Source of the DNA: an uncultured Thermofilaceae archaeon
GTDB taxonomy: Archaea; Thermoproteota; Thermoprotei; Thermofilales; Thermofilaceae
Direction: 5' to 3'
Assembly (NCBI GenBank): GCA_938036345.1
Contig: CALHPJ010000013.1
Coordinates: forward strand, 123,993 to 187,992
Length of the DNA: 64,000 nt
The position numbers were made by a program, and so were the translations under genes. Within the stretch, counting starts at the first letter, position 1. Every line of letters starts with the position of its first letter. Below are positions 1 to 8,364 of this stretch, piece after piece. The notes beneath the pieces are model-generated. The model was not told the origin of the DNA, did no database searches, and worked only from the letters and a program-made list of their open reading frames with translations.

Positions 1-1
1 C

Positions 2-1546
2 TGCGGTGCTAGAACTCACGTTAAAAGGGTTGAGGACCAGTGGTTCCTAAAGTACAGCGACCAGCAGTGGAAAAAGCTAGCCCACGAGTGCATCGATAGG
101 ATGAACCTGTTGCCCGCCTCCATCAGGAGCTACCTTCACAGCCAGGTTGAGTGGTACGGCGATTGGGCTTGCACTCACAGAGGGGAGTTGGGGACCCCGC
201 TCCCCTGGGACCCTGAATGGGTGCTCGAGTCGCTCAGCGACTCAACGCTCTACATGGCGTACTATGTTTTGGCCAAGTACCTTCAGCACCCGGAGGAATA
301 CGGCATTCGGTTAGAGGGGGTCGACGATTCCTTCTTCGACTACGTGTTCTTCGGTCAAGGCGATCCAAGGGAGGTAGCTGCGAAGATCGGAGTTCATCAA
401 GACCTGCTGAAGAGGATTAGGGACGAGTTCCTCTACTGGTACCCTGTAGATATGAGAATCTCTGGGAAGGACCTGCTGCCAAACCACCTCGTATTCTTCA
501 TATTCCACCACGTGGCGATATTCCCGCCGGAAAAGTGGCCGCGAGGAATCGGGGTAAACGGCTGGATCACTGTAGCCGGCGAGAAAATGTCGAAATCCGC
601 TGGCAACTTTATCCTGCTCAGGGAGGCTTTAGAGTGGTGGGGCGCTGACGCTACGCGGTTCGCGGAAGCCTATGCGGGTAACTCAAGCCTCGACGACGCG
701 AACTTCGAGCCGGAAATGGCCGATCGAGCAGTAGATCTCCTGATAGGTTGGTACGAGTACGCGATCAAAAGCTACGGTAAAGGCAGGGAGGCATGGCTAC
801 CCATCGACGAGTGGTTCAGATGCGTTCTCCACCGAACAATAAAAGAGGTGGAGGCGGAGATGGAGGAGGGGGACTTTAAAGACGCGCTTGTGAAGGGGTT
901 CTTCAACCTGCAGGAGCAATTTCGATGGTACATGCGCAGGTGCGGTGAACCGAATAGGGACCTGCTGAAGGAGTTCGTCGAAGTACAGACCCTTCTGCTG
1001 GCGCCGATAACGCCCCACGTGTGCGAGGAAATATGGGAAAAGCTGGGCAAAGGGGGCTTCCTCAGCAGGGATAGCTGGCCCAAGGCAAGGGAGGAGTACA
1101 TCAAACCGGAAGTGGAGAAAGCCGAGGAAATTGTGAAAAGCGTGCTCGAAGACATGAGGGAGGTGTTAAAGCTGATCCGGGGAGTACCTAAGGAGATAAT
1201 GGTAGCAGTCGCCGCCGAGTGGAAATTCGAGTTCCTTTCAGCAGTGGCGGAGGAGGTGCGCAAAGGTCTCGACCTGAAAGAGGCCCTCAGATCGTCGATC
1301 AGCAAGCTAGGCCCGCAGCTCCGCGGGCAAGCCGGCAAGCTGATCGAAGCCGTGGTCAGGAATCCAAGAGTTATCCAAATGCTAGCCGATCCAGAGCTGG
1401 AGCGCAGAGCTCTGGAGTCGGCAACCGAGTTCTATGGGAGGGAGCTCGGCGTCAAGGTCATGATTGTCAACGAAGCTGAAGTTAAGCTACCTCCCGGTAA
1501 GGTGGCGCTTCCGGCCAGGCCGGCCATCCTGGTTACAGCGGCGTGA
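2..1546 (+). CDS. leuS: Leucyl-tRNA synthetase, C-terminal part (5' end outside window)
   Basis: Charges tRNA-Leu with leucine in the cytoplasm. The reading frame is open from base 2, so the gene enters from the left edge; the methionine at 101 is internal. The visible part begins with a DQWFLKYS segment typical of archaeal LeuRS just before the end of the catalytic core. The class I signature KMSKS is encoded at 584-598, followed by the anticodon-binding helical domain (including APITPHVCEEIWE) and the C-terminal extension usual for archaeal LeuRS. The stop overlaps the next gene by 4 bp (GTGA), so the two are probably co-translated. Family assignment is firm; only the N-terminal half and its editing domain cannot be inspected. 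Confidence 0.95.
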   Translation, partial: CGARTHVKRVEDQWFLKYSDQQWKKLAHECIDRMNLLPASIRSYLHSQVEWYGDWACTHRGELGTPLPWDPEWVLESLSDSTLYMAYYVLAKYLQHPEEYGIRLEGVDDSFFDYVFFGQGDPREVAAKIGVHQDLLKRIRDEFLYWYPVDMRISGKDLLPNHLVFFIFHHVAIFPPEKWPRGIGVNGWITVAGEKMSKSAGNFILLREALEWWGADATRFAEAYAGNSSLDDANFEPEMADRAVDLLIGWYEYAIKSYGKGREAWLPIDEWFRCVLHRTIKEVEAEMEEGDFKDALVKGFFNLQEQFRWYMRRCGEPNRDLLKEFVEVQTLLLAPITPHVCEEIWEKLGKGGFLSRDSWPKAREEYIKPEVEKAEEIVKSVLEDMREVLKLIRGVPKEIMVAVAAEWKFEFLSAVAEEVRKGLDLKEALRSSISKLGPQLRGQAGKLIEAVVRNPRVIQMLADPELERRALESATEFYGRELGVKVMIVNEAEVKLPPGKVALPARPAILVTAA

Positions 1547-2418
1547 GAGGCGTGCAGACTATCTCAAGGAAAGTAGACGCGTACCTGGATTTAATCCGCG
1601 TCGAGCAGTGGTACAAGAACTTGATGATCGCGGTTCCGGCCGTTTTCTCACTCAAGCTCGTAGACCTACGCATCTACCCCCTTCTAGCCGTAGGCTTCCT
1701 CACACTTTCCGCTGCGGCGAGCTCCGTGTACGCTTTCAACGACATAGCGGATCTGCAGCGAGACAAGCTGCACCCAAGGAAAAGGGAGAGGCCTCTACCC
1801 TCCGGGCGCATAAGCGTTAGAGAGGCTGCTGCGCTATCCGCCGCTCTCGCTGTGCTGTCCCTGGCGACGGCCTACTTTCTCGGCCGCTCCTTCGTCCTCT
1901 GCGTCGCAGCCTACATCTGTCTATCTTTCGCGTACAGCCTCGCTTTGAAGCACGTGGCAGTGGTGGACGTAACGGCCATCGCCCTGAACTACTTATTAAG
2001 GGTTGTGTCGGGAGCTTTCCTACTCGAAGTTGAGGTCTCCCCCTGGCTCGTTACCGGTATCTTCTTCCTAGCCCTATTCCTAGCTCTCAGCAAAAGGAAG
2101 GCGGAGTACAGGCTATCCGGTGCCAGGGCTAGAGAAAGCCTGAGGGAGTACAACATCCAGTGGCTAGACCAGGCTTTGAGCATGACTACCGCTATGACCA
2201 TCGTAACTTACGCGGTCTACTGCGCCGAGGTGCCGCTCGGTCGGCGGCTCATCCCCACTGTTCCTGTGATGGCATTCTTCCTCCTGCGCTACACTCTGGC
2301 TTTAGAGAAGGGCGTGGGGGAGCACCCCCACGAAGTTATAGTCAACGATAAGCCCACCCTCCTCTCGGCTATCATGCTCATAGCGTCAGTCCTCCTTCTA
2401 GCCTACGTTCCATGGTAA
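1543..2418 (+). CDS. UbiA-family prenyltransferase, DPPR-synthase-like (decaprenyl-phosphate phosphoribosyltransferase type)
   Basis: Integral membrane protein of 291 residues with about eight hydrophobic segments. The aspartate-rich motif NDIADLQRDKLHP followed by KRERPLPSG (residues about 67-88) is the UbiA superfamily signature, and this spacing resembles the branch that transfers phosphoribose to polyprenyl phosphate rather than the ubiquinone or geranylgeranylglycerol-phosphate branches. The likely product is a polyprenyl-phospho-sugar used as a glycosyl donor at the membrane (inference). The GTG start overlaps the leuS stop by 4 bp. Lipid and ribosyl donors cannot be decided from sequence; a digeranylgeranylglyceryl phosphate synthase role is less likely. 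Confidence 0.75.
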   Translation: MRGVQTISRKVDAYLDLIRVEQWYKNLMIAVPAVFSLKLVDLRIYPLLAVGFLTLSAAASSVYAFNDIADLQRDKLHPRKRERPLPSGRISVREAAALSAALAVLSLATAYFLGRSFVLCVAAYICLSFAYSLALKHVAVVDVTAIALNYLLRVVSGAFLLEVEVSPWLVTGIFFLALFLALSKRKAEYRLSGARARESLREYNIQWLDQALSMTTAMTIVTYAVYCAEVPLGRRLIPTVPVMAFFLLRYTLALEKGVGEHPHEVIVNDKPTLLSAIMLIASVLLLAYVPW

Positions 2419-2772
2419 CTCGGGGCAGCCTTTGCCTTTACAAGCCGCTGCAGCGGTCGGAGCGCGGCAGCCGGGCGAGGGGGCTAGAGTCGATCGGTGA
2501 AAACCATGGAGAAAGCACGCCGCGGCGGCACCCCTCCCGCCTACGAGAAGGGTCTGAAACCCCCTGGAAAACGCTCGTGGAGGGCTTGGGCGTCCCGCCG
2601 AGTTCCGAACCTTTATAGGTGCGGTCTCTAAGAGAACCTGAATGGGTGGAGCAAGCGATCGAAGGAGCCTTGCGCTGAGCTTGCAAGTCTCGCATTGGTT
2701 AGAGCCAGGACTGGAAAGCCCGGCTCTGCTGAACAGTGACACATTTATCTTTGCCCCGGGTGGAGGTGCCCG
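2419..2772. other. 354-bp intergenic region between the prenyltransferase gene and galT
   Basis: No convincing ORF. It contains a perfect palindrome CCGCTGCAGCGG near 2444, a TATA-like box CTTTATAGG at 2611-2619 that would start a transcript near 2641, and two inverted repeats in 2651-2727 (listed separately as a candidate RNA). A second AT-rich box (ATTTATC, near 2743) and a GGAGGTG ribosome-binding site at about 2762 serve galT. I searched for tRNA, SRP RNA and RNase P RNA signatures and found none. Confidence 0.5.
2641..2740 (+). ncRNA. Candidate small structured RNA upstream of galT
   Basis: A TATA-like box at 2611-2619 sits about 26 bp before 2641. The following 100 bases hold two inverted repeats: GCAAGC (2651-2656) with GCTTGC (2679-2684), and AGAGCC (2701-2706) with GGCTCT (2722-2727). 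The second is followed by ACAGTGACACA. It does not match a known family that I can name, and it could instead be a 5' leader of galT. Low confidence. Confidence 0.2.
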
Positions 2773-3780
2773 ATGGAAGAAGCATACAATGAGCTCCGTT
2801 GGAACCCCCTTCTAGAAGCGTGGATCATCGTCTCCAGCAGGAGGAGGGGGAGGCCTTGGCGTAGCGGCCAGTGCCCGTTCTGCCCCGGAGCGCCGGAAAC
2901 CGGTTACGGCTGGGACGTGCTGACGCTCGACAATAGGTTCCCCGCCCTAAGGGCGGATGCTAGGACCTCGAGAGAAAGCAAAGACCTATACGAGGTAAGG
3001 GCCGGCTACGGTTACTGTAAAGTGGTCGTTGAAACGCCGCAGCATGAAGGCGATTTAAGCGACATACCCTTTGAAAACCTGGTCAAGTATGTTCGGGAAT
3101 TATCCCAGGTGACCAGAGAGCTCTGCAGCGACCCGGAAATCCAGTACGTTATGCCTTTCCGAAATAAAGGCGAGGTCATCGGAGTATCGCTTACCCATCC
3201 GCACAGCCAGGTTTACGCGCTACCCTTCATCCCCCCGCGAGTTCAGCGGGAGCTTAAGAGCATGGAGCGCTACTGGAGGGAAAGGAAAAGCTGCCTTTTA
3301 TGCAGGATTCTCGAGCTCGAGGAAGAGGAGGGCGTTAGGCTTCTCTACGCGAACGATGGTTTCACGGCCTTCCTTCCATTCTTCGCGATGTGGCCTTACG
3401 AGGTACACATCTACGCGAACAGGCACGTAGGCTCTTTAACGGAGCTGAGCGAGCTGGAGGTAGTCTCCCTAGCTGACGTACTTAAGGTTGCCACAGCTAT
3501 GTACAATAGTTTGTTCGACTTCAGCCTCCCCTACATGCTAATTTTCCACCAGAAGCCTTGCAAGTTAAACACCGAGTACTACCACCTGCACCTCGAGTTC
3601 TATCCCCTACACCGGGAGAGGGACAAGCTAAAGTACGCGGCCGGAATCGAGTGGGGGGCATGGACATTCACTTATGACTCCCTGCCGGAGGAGAAGGCGG
3701 CTGAGCTGAGAGAGGCGTTGAAGAAAGGCTTAGTAGAGCTCCGCAGCAAGGGGTACGAGGCCAGAGGAAAACCGCTGTAA
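2773..3780 (+). CDS. galT: Galactose-1-phosphate uridylyltransferase
   Basis: Leloir-pathway enzyme exchanging UMP between UDP-glucose and galactose-1-phosphate in the cytoplasm. At 335 residues it has family-normal length. CPFC (C34, C37) provides zinc ligands, the catalytic HPHSQ motif lies at about residues 142-146 (the second His is the uridylylated one), and HLHLEF near the C terminus belongs to the second HIT-like half. The ATG is preceded by GGAGGTG at good spacing. The gene stands alone, with a T-rich run (CCTTTTTTCCC, about 3806-3816) shortly after the stop that could terminate it. A GH36 alpha-galactosidase-like gene at 56.6 kb could supply galactose (inference). An ADP-sulfurylase-like activity of the same fold is possible but unlikely. 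Confidence 0.93.
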   Translation: MEEAYNELRWNPLLEAWIIVSSRRRGRPWRSGQCPFCPGAPETGYGWDVLTLDNRFPALRADARTSRESKDLYEVRAGYGYCKVVVETPQHEGDLSDIPFENLVKYVRELSQVTRELCSDPEIQYVMPFRNKGEVIGVSLTHPHSQVYALPFIPPRVQRELKSMERYWRERKSCLLCRILELEEEEGVRLLYANDGFTAFLPFFAMWPYEVHIYANRHVGSLTELSELEVVSLADVLKVATAMYNSLFDFSLPYMLIFHQKPCKLNTEYYHLHLEFYPLHRERDKLKYAAGIEWGAWTFTYDSLPEEKAAELREALKKGLVELRSKGYEARGKPL

Positions 3781-3922
3781 AACCAAATAGGCTGAAAAGT
3801 TTCGCCTTTTTTCCCAGCAGCCCCGGAGCCCCCGGAACCAGCTACCCCGCACCATGCAACTATACAATTCTTTAATGAAAGTCAATGGATCTTTACAAAC
3901 TGCGTCACTAACCGTGCTTAAG

Positions 3923-3938
3923 CCGCCAGACGTGGCGG
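3923..3938. promoter_or_regulatory. Operator-like inverted repeat before the 3972 promoter
   Basis: CCGCCA (3923-3928), a 4-base GACG spacer, then TGGCGG (3933-3938) form a perfect 6-bp dyad. It directly abuts a TATA-like AGTTATTTAA (3941-3950), which lies about 25 bp before the GTG at 3972. This is where a repressor or activator dimer would be expected on an archaeal promoter. The function is inference. Confidence 0.4.
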
Positions 3939-3971
3939 TAAGTTATTTAATGGGCTTTCCACGCAAACCCT

Positions 3972-4427
3972 GTGGAGCGGTCACTCGCTAACATAGAGGC
4001 GGTTAGACCGACGCTCGAAGACGCGCGCGTCCTTGCAGCCGCCCTGAGAGAGGAAAGCTTACTCGGCGCTTTGAGGAGGCTTACCGCAGGAGCGCCAAGC
4101 CTCGTAAGCACATACGTCCTAGGTAACGAATTAGTGGTAGCCGTCAAGGAGTACGCCCTCTTATCAGTCAACCTGGACGAGGGTAGAGTGAAGATCTGGG
4201 GCGACTGGAAGGCGAGGCTAGCATCGGCTGTAAAGGACGAGGCTAGCTCCTTAGCTAGGAGAATTATAGCCACGCTAATCGATAAGGGGGAAAACATGTC
4301 CAGCTGCTATAGGGACGAGTTGAGGGCGCTTTTACACGAGCTGGAGAAGGCCGAGGCGGAAGGCCTTGAGCCGCTCCTCAATAGAGTGAAAGCGATTTTG
4401 GACAGCTACGGCGAGGAAAGGCAGTGA
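3972..4427 (+). CDS. Hypothetical protein, 151 aa
   Basis: I do not recognise this family. The product is a soluble, charged alpha/beta protein with no membrane segment, no cysteine pair and a C-terminal helical region rich in Glu and Leu (about residues 110-150) that could form a short coiled coil. The GTG start is chosen because the TATA-like box at 3941-3950 places the transcript start almost on it. The stop overlaps the next gene by 4 bp (GTGA), so the two products likely act together. The dyad at 3923-3938 suggests that the pair is regulated. Confidence 0.65.
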   Translation: MERSLANIEAVRPTLEDARVLAAALREESLLGALRRLTAGAPSLVSTYVLGNELVVAVKEYALLSVNLDEGRVKIWGDWKARLASAVKDEASSLARRIIATLIDKGENMSSCYRDELRALLHELEKAEAEGLEPLLNRVKAILDSYGEERQ

Positions 4428-4849
4428 AGGGGCCGTATAGGAAGCTGGTCGACGTCAACGTCGCATGCAGGGAGCTTAGAGAAAGCAAACGCCTGCTTCT
4501 CTACGGGACGTGCGTGCGGGACGAGTACCCCCATATCTACGAAAAGTACGCGGAGGACAGAGTAGCCCTCGCTGTCTGCATGGAGGAGGAGCAGTTCAAC
4601 GTTATCGCGCTAAAGCTAGCCTCCATAGCCTCTAGGGTTCAGCTCGAAGATACTACAGTGCTCACGGTAGACGGAAGCCCCCACTGCTTGCAGCTCCACT
4701 TAGCGGTGGAGGAGGTGGATAGAATCGTGAGAGGCCTCCCGAGAAAACACTTGGTTATCGAGGGGGAAAAAGTCTGGGAAATAAAACCGGAGGCGGTGAA
4801 GACTGCCAGGTACCTAACTAAAATCATGCAACTGATTGAGCGCTCCTAG
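4424..4849 (+). CDS. Conserved hypothetical protein with spaced cysteines
   Basis: A 141-residue soluble protein. It contains cysteines in GTCVRDEYPH, AVCMEEEQ and SPHCLQLHLAVEE; the last looks like a conserved family motif (C and H before an amphipathic helix), which might bind a metal or Fe-S cluster (inference). I cannot name a function. The GTG start overlaps the preceding gene by 4 bp. The 3' end overlaps the convergent ABC ATPase gene by 26 bp. Confidence 0.7.
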   Translation: MKGPYRKLVDVNVACRELRESKRLLLYGTCVRDEYPHIYEKYAEDRVALAVCMEEEQFNVIALKLASIASRVQLEDTTVLTVDGSPHCLQLHLAVEEVDRIVRGLPRKHLVIEGEKVWEIKPEAVKTARYLTKIMQLIERS

Positions 4850-5579
4850 CGATTTTGACTAGGAACCTGCGGGCCCTATCGCTTTTAGGCGTGTGAAGCA
4901 GTTCCCAGGGATCGCCCTCCTCTACCACTAGCCCGTCATCCATCAGCACCAGCCTATCGGCAGCTGCTTCAGCGAAATCCAGCTCGTGGGTCACTATGAG
5001 CATGGACCTCCCCTGCCTCGCCACCTCGAACAGAGTGTCCAAAACCTCCCGCCTAAGCTCTGGATCCAAAGCCGAGGTCGGTTCATCGAGTAGCAAGAGA
5101 ACCGGGTCCATCACCAGCGCCCTAGCGATCGCAACCCTTTGCTGCTGACCGCCGCTCAGCTGAAGCGGGTACTTATCAGCGAACTCCTCTAGCCCGAAGG
5201 CTTTCAGCATGTTCATAGCCCTGCGCTCGGCTTCCGAGCGCGGCATCCTCTTGACAACCTCCAAGGGTAGGCTCAAGTTCTTTATCACGGTCATGTGCGG
5301 GAACAAGTTGTACTGCTGGAAAACGAAGCCGGTTTTAGCCCTCACTTTCCTTAAGTCGACTTCCCTGCCGGTCACCTCCTCTCCGTCAAGGAAAATTCTG
5401 CCGCTCCAAGGCTCAACCAGTCTCACGATGCACTTCAGCAAGGTGCTTTTGCCGGAGCCACTGGGTCCCATCACAACTACCTTCTCACCCCTGCTTAAGC
5501 CGAGGTCGACACCCCTCAGCACTTCAAGCCCGTCGTAGCCAGCCTTAAGCCCCTCGACTTTAAGTAAAAGGTTGTTCAT
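4824..5579 (-). CDS. Polar amino acid ABC transporter, ATP-binding protein (GlnQ/HisP type)
   Basis: Energises uptake of a polar amino acid at the inner face of the membrane. The 251-residue product has Walker A GPSGSGKST (about residues 38-46), a Q-loop FVFQQYNLFPH, ABC signature LSGGQQQR, Walker B LLLLDEPTSALD and the switch histidine in IVTHE. It is the last gene of a minus-strand operon: binding protein (6265-7104), permease (5576-6247), ATPase, with a 4-bp overlap to the permease. The motif set and neighbours point to the PAAT family; substrate (glutamine, arginine, histidine or other) is open. Confidence 0.93.
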   Translation of the reverse strand: MNNLLLKVEGLKAGYDGLEVLRGVDLGLSRGEKVVVMGPSGSGKSTLLKCIVRLVEPWSGRIFLDGEEVTGREVDLRKVRAKTGFVFQQYNLFPHMTVIKNLSLPLEVVKRMPRSEAERRAMNMLKAFGLEEFADKYPLQLSGGQQQRVAIARALVMDPVLLLLDEPTSALDPELRREVLDTLFEVARQGRSMLIVTHELDFAEAAADRLVLMDDGLVVEEGDPWELLHTPKSDRARRFLVKIARSAQSVA

Positions 5580-6247
5580 GCCACCACCTTCTCGTAGCCC
5601 GGTATCTTGAACATCGATTCAAGCTGCTTAACCGCTTGCGACGCAAGTGTGCAAACAACTAAATAAATCAGAGCAACCGCCACGTAAACTTCTAAAGCCC
5701 TGAACGTATAGGCGACCAGGTACTCCCCCCTCCTCGTGAGCTCCACCACGCCTATAACGGAGGCCAGAGAGCTCTCTTTGACCAGCGTTATTAGCTCGTT
5801 CGCGAGCGCCGGAGCCGCCACTCTGAGCGCTTGCGGGAGTACAACGTATCTGTAGGTTTGGCCCTGACTGAAGCCGAGCGACTCAGCCGCGAGGAACTGC
5901 GTTTCCGGAATACTTTTCATCGCGCCCCGGAATATCTCTGCCTGGTAAGCGGCGCTGTTCAAACCTAAGGCTAGTATGCACGCAGAGTAGGCATCGAGTT
6001 TAACCCCCAGAGAAGGGAGGCCGAAGTATATGAGTAACAGCTGCACGAGCAAGGGCGTCCCCCTGAAAGCTTCGACATATCCCCTCACAATCAGGGGTAT
6101 AGGCTCAGGTGCGAAGATCCTCAAGGGAGCTAGAATAGCCGCCAACACTATCCCCAAGGCGAAGGAGACTGTGCTGATCTGCAGTGTAACCCATAAACCG
6201 TTAACCAGACCCGGTACGATGCCTAAGACGAAAAAGAGGCTTTCCAT
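5576..6247 (-). CDS. Polar amino acid ABC transporter, permease (HisM/GlnP type)
   Basis: A 223-residue membrane protein with about five hydrophobic segments. It has the family start EAFRGTPLLVQLLLIYFGLP (about residues 59-78) and the cytoplasmic EAA-loop LAAESLGFSQGQTYRYVVLP, which docks onto the ATPase. It overlaps the ATPase gene by 4 bp and follows the binding-protein gene by 17 bp. A single permease gene implies a homodimeric channel (inference from family). Confidence 0.92.
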   Translation of the reverse strand: MESLFFVLGIVPGLVNGLWVTLQISTVSFALGIVLAAILAPLRIFAPEPIPLIVRGYVEAFRGTPLLVQLLLIYFGLPSLGVKLDAYSACILALGLNSAAYQAEIFRGAMKSIPETQFLAAESLGFSQGQTYRYVVLPQALRVAAPALANELITLVKESSLASVIGVVELTRRGEYLVAYTFRALEVYVAVALIYLVVCTLASQAVKQLESMFKIPGYEKVVA

Positions 6248-6264
6248 TTACGCGTCCCCCTGCC

Positions 6265-7104
6265 TTAGCCGCCGGCTTCAAGCCACTTTAAAACCTCCGC
6301 TTGCATTAATGCATCCATCTCCCCGCTCTCTAGCATCTCTTCGATGACTTTGTTGACCACGTACAGCAGGTCGTCGGCGCCCTTAGGCACAGCTACAGCC
6401 GCTCCGATCCTGGTACCCCCGGTGTAGAAAGCCACCTCCAGGCCTGAAACTTTGTGCGTTAAAGCGCTCGCCATTATATCCCCAACGACCATGGCGTCGA
6501 TATCCCCTCTTTGAAGCGCCATAACCATCTCCGGGTACACTCTATCGTAGGAGATTACCTCGGCCCTGCCGCTCAGGTTGCTTTTAGCCCACTCCTCCTG
6601 AATCGTACCCAGTTGCACGCCGATCCTCTTCCCGTGGAGGTCGCTGACACCCTTGAACTCGCCCAGGCGGCTCCTCAGCACGACTACCGCGTTACCTTTG
6701 CTGAAGTAGTAGGGTATGGAGAAGTCCACCTGCCTACCCCGCTCCGCCGTAGGGGTCATATCGGCTAAAACAATGTCCACCTGCCCCCCTTTTAGCGCCT
6801 CGATAAGCGCGGCAAACTTCATGTCCCTAACCTCTAGCTTCACCCCAAGTTCCTGGGCGATCCTCTTCGCGATCTCCACATCTATTCCCACAATATTTCC
6901 ATCTTTATCCACGTACTCGAAGGGCGGCCAATCGGCGGAAGTGCCCATCACGAGTACCCCCTTCTGCTTGATTCTCTGAACATACTGCTCACTCCCCTGC
7001 TGAGCTCCCTGGGCATACCGTTGGGCAAACGGCAGCAAAAGGTAGCCGACAGCTAAACCCGCTATAAAGGCTACTAAAACCCACAAAATGTTCTTCGAAA
7101 CCAT
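6265..7104 (-). CDS. Extracellular solute-binding protein, family 3 (polar amino acids)
   Basis: Captures substrate outside the cell for the transporter encoded downstream. The N terminus carries one hydrophobic segment (about residues 7-27) with no lipobox cysteine, so it is probably an uncleaved membrane anchor, common in Crenarchaeota. The SBP_bac_3 signature follows: GTSADWPPFEYVDKDGNIVG, then DIEIAKRIA-like GIDVEIAKRIA and DMTPTAERGRQVDFS. First gene of the three-gene operon. The 148-bp AT-rich gap to the divergent 7253 gene holds the promoters for both. Confidence 0.92.
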   Translation of the reverse strand: MVSKNILWVLVAFIAGLAVGYLLLPFAQRYAQGAQQGSEQYVQRIKQKGVLVMGTSADWPPFEYVDKDGNIVGIDVEIAKRIAQELGVKLEVRDMKFAALIEALKGGQVDIVLADMTPTAERGRQVDFSIPYYFSKGNAVVVLRSRLGEFKGVSDLHGKRIGVQLGTIQEEWAKSNLSGRAEVISYDRVYPEMVMALQRGDIDAMVVGDIMASALTHKVSGLEVAFYTGGTRIGAAVAVPKGADDLLYVVNKVIEEMLESGEMDALMQAEVLKWLEAGG

Positions 7105-7229
7105 TTCCAGTCAAAGGGGGCACTGGCGCAGGCTAAAAATTCCTTACGGTATAATCAGTGATCCCCTAAACCATTTTTGTTACAAATGAAACAAACTTTA
7201 AACTAATGATACATAGTAGAGCTAAAATA

Positions 7230-7252
7230 TTCCTTAACTCACCTTCCTTAAC
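7230..7252 (+). repeat. Direct 9-bp repeat touching the start codon at 7253
   Basis: TTCCTTAAC occurs at 7230-7238 and again at 7244-7252, 14 bp apart, ending exactly at the ATG. This covers the expected transcript start of a leaderless mRNA (AT-rich box GCTAAAATAT at 7221-7230). It may be a binding site for a regulator, or chance in an AT-rich tract. Confidence 0.25.
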
Positions 7253-7936
7253 ATGCGATGGGAGGGGAACATTAGCCGGGCAGTACAAGAGCTGCTTCTC
7301 TCCAAGCCGCTCGTTTTGGCTTCGCTGGAGATGCAGATAGTTAACTACTCCGCTTTAGCGCGCCTGCTGAGAAAGGAGGTTGAGAGCAGGCTCGGCAGGA
7401 GGGTGAGCGAGGCGGCGGTGAAAATGGCCATTTTGAGATTCCGTGAGCAGCTCGCAGCTCGGGTGAGTGAAGCGAACGTGCTTAAAGTTATTGGGGAGAG
7501 CACCGCCTCGCTGATAGACGATGTAGGACTTTTAACTTTGAGAGGGGTAGACCCACTAACCCTGCTTTCCAAGGCGCTGAGTATGGCCTCGAAAGCCCGC
7601 CTCTTCCAGCTTACCCAGGGGATTCGGACATTTACAATCGTTACGGACGACGACTACATAGACGGCATGCTCAGCGAGCTGGAGCCCCAGTGGGTTGAGG
7701 CCGTGTACAGGAACCAAGCCGCTGCAGTGCTGGTGAGCCCTCCTGACATAATAACCACGCCCGGAGTGATAGCCTACTTGGCTACCCTACTCGGGTTCAA
7801 CGGAGTCAACATCACCCAGCTCATTTCCACACACACGGATACGCTCTTCATCGTGCAGAGGGGGGACGCCGTAAAAGCGTACACGCTACTTAGGGGAGCT
7901 ATCGACGCGGCGAGGGCCTCTGAAGGCAAAGTTTAA
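7253..7936 (+). CDS. ACT-domain protein with N-terminal helical domain
   Basis: Soluble 227-residue protein. The N-terminal third is helical and could be a winged-helix-like DNA-binding region (about residues 10-75). The middle has an ACT-like strand series (IRTFTIVTDDDYI, about residues 122-136) and the C-terminal third a clear ACT pattern (TPGVIAYLATLLGFNGVNI ... DTLFIVQ, about 160-205). ACT domains bind amino acids, so a sensor or regulator role is likely. It is divergent from the amino acid ABC transporter and shares its promoter region, so it may regulate that operon (inference). Confidence 0.7.
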   Translation: MRWEGNISRAVQELLLSKPLVLASLEMQIVNYSALARLLRKEVESRLGRRVSEAAVKMAILRFREQLAARVSEANVLKVIGESTASLIDDVGLLTLRGVDPLTLLSKALSMASKARLFQLTQGIRTFTIVTDDDYIDGMLSELEPQWVEAVYRNQAAAVLVSPPDIITTPGVIAYLATLLGFNGVNITQLISTHTDTLFIVQRGDAVKAYTLLRGAIDAARASEGKV

Positions 7937-7950
7937 ACCGCCGCCACGAT

Positions 7951-8310
7951 ATGTTCCATGTGCAACACCTTATCGAGGAGTACAAATTCGGGAAGATGGT
8001 GATAGGCGGGAAAGCGCACACCAGCGACCTAATAATCACGCCCAGCGGCATCCTGAGCCCGTGGTGGCGCAGGGAGGGGCACCTGCTGGAGCTGAGGGAT
8101 CTCGGCGAACTGAAGGACTCGGACGTGGAGCACGTAGTGATAGGTACAGGCTATAGCGGCATGATGGAGGTTCTCGGCGAAGTGACAGACTACTTCAAAG
8201 CCAGGGGAGTTAAGGTATACGTAGCCGATACGAGAAAAGCTGTAGAGCTGTACAACGCGCTTGTGAAGGAGGGGAGAAGGGTCCTGGGCGCCTTCCACCT
8301 AACCTGCTAG
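7951..8310 (+). CDS. Mth938-like / DUF498 family protein
   Basis: A 119-residue soluble protein. ITPSGILSPWWRREGHLLEL (about residues 29-48) and the later GTGYSGMMEV and VYVADTRKAVELYN segments are typical of the Mth938/NDUFAF3 (DUF498) alpha/beta fold. The archaeal proteins have no firm biochemical role; eukaryotic relatives assist complex I assembly. The gene lies 14 bp after the ACT gene and 54 bp before hypD in the same direction, so they could share a transcript. Family call is confident, function unknown. Confidence 0.85.
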   Translation: MFHVQHLIEEYKFGKMVIGGKAHTSDLIITPSGILSPWWRREGHLLELRDLGELKDSDVEHVVIGTGYSGMMEVLGEVTDYFKARGVKVYVADTRKAVELYNALVKEGRRVLGAFHLTC

Positions 8311-8364
8311 CGGCATAAAGGGTTAAAAGAGGGCTTACAGCAACTTGTCGAACGGTGCTCAGGC

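Noticed and set aside
772..1338. Long minus-strand ORF inside leuS
   Set aside because: Ser/Arg-rich composition and complete overlap with a conserved gene; a shadow frame.
2419..2772. SRP RNA or RNase P RNA
   Set aside because: Expected conserved words of domain IV of SRP RNA and of RNase P RNA regions I and V are absent.
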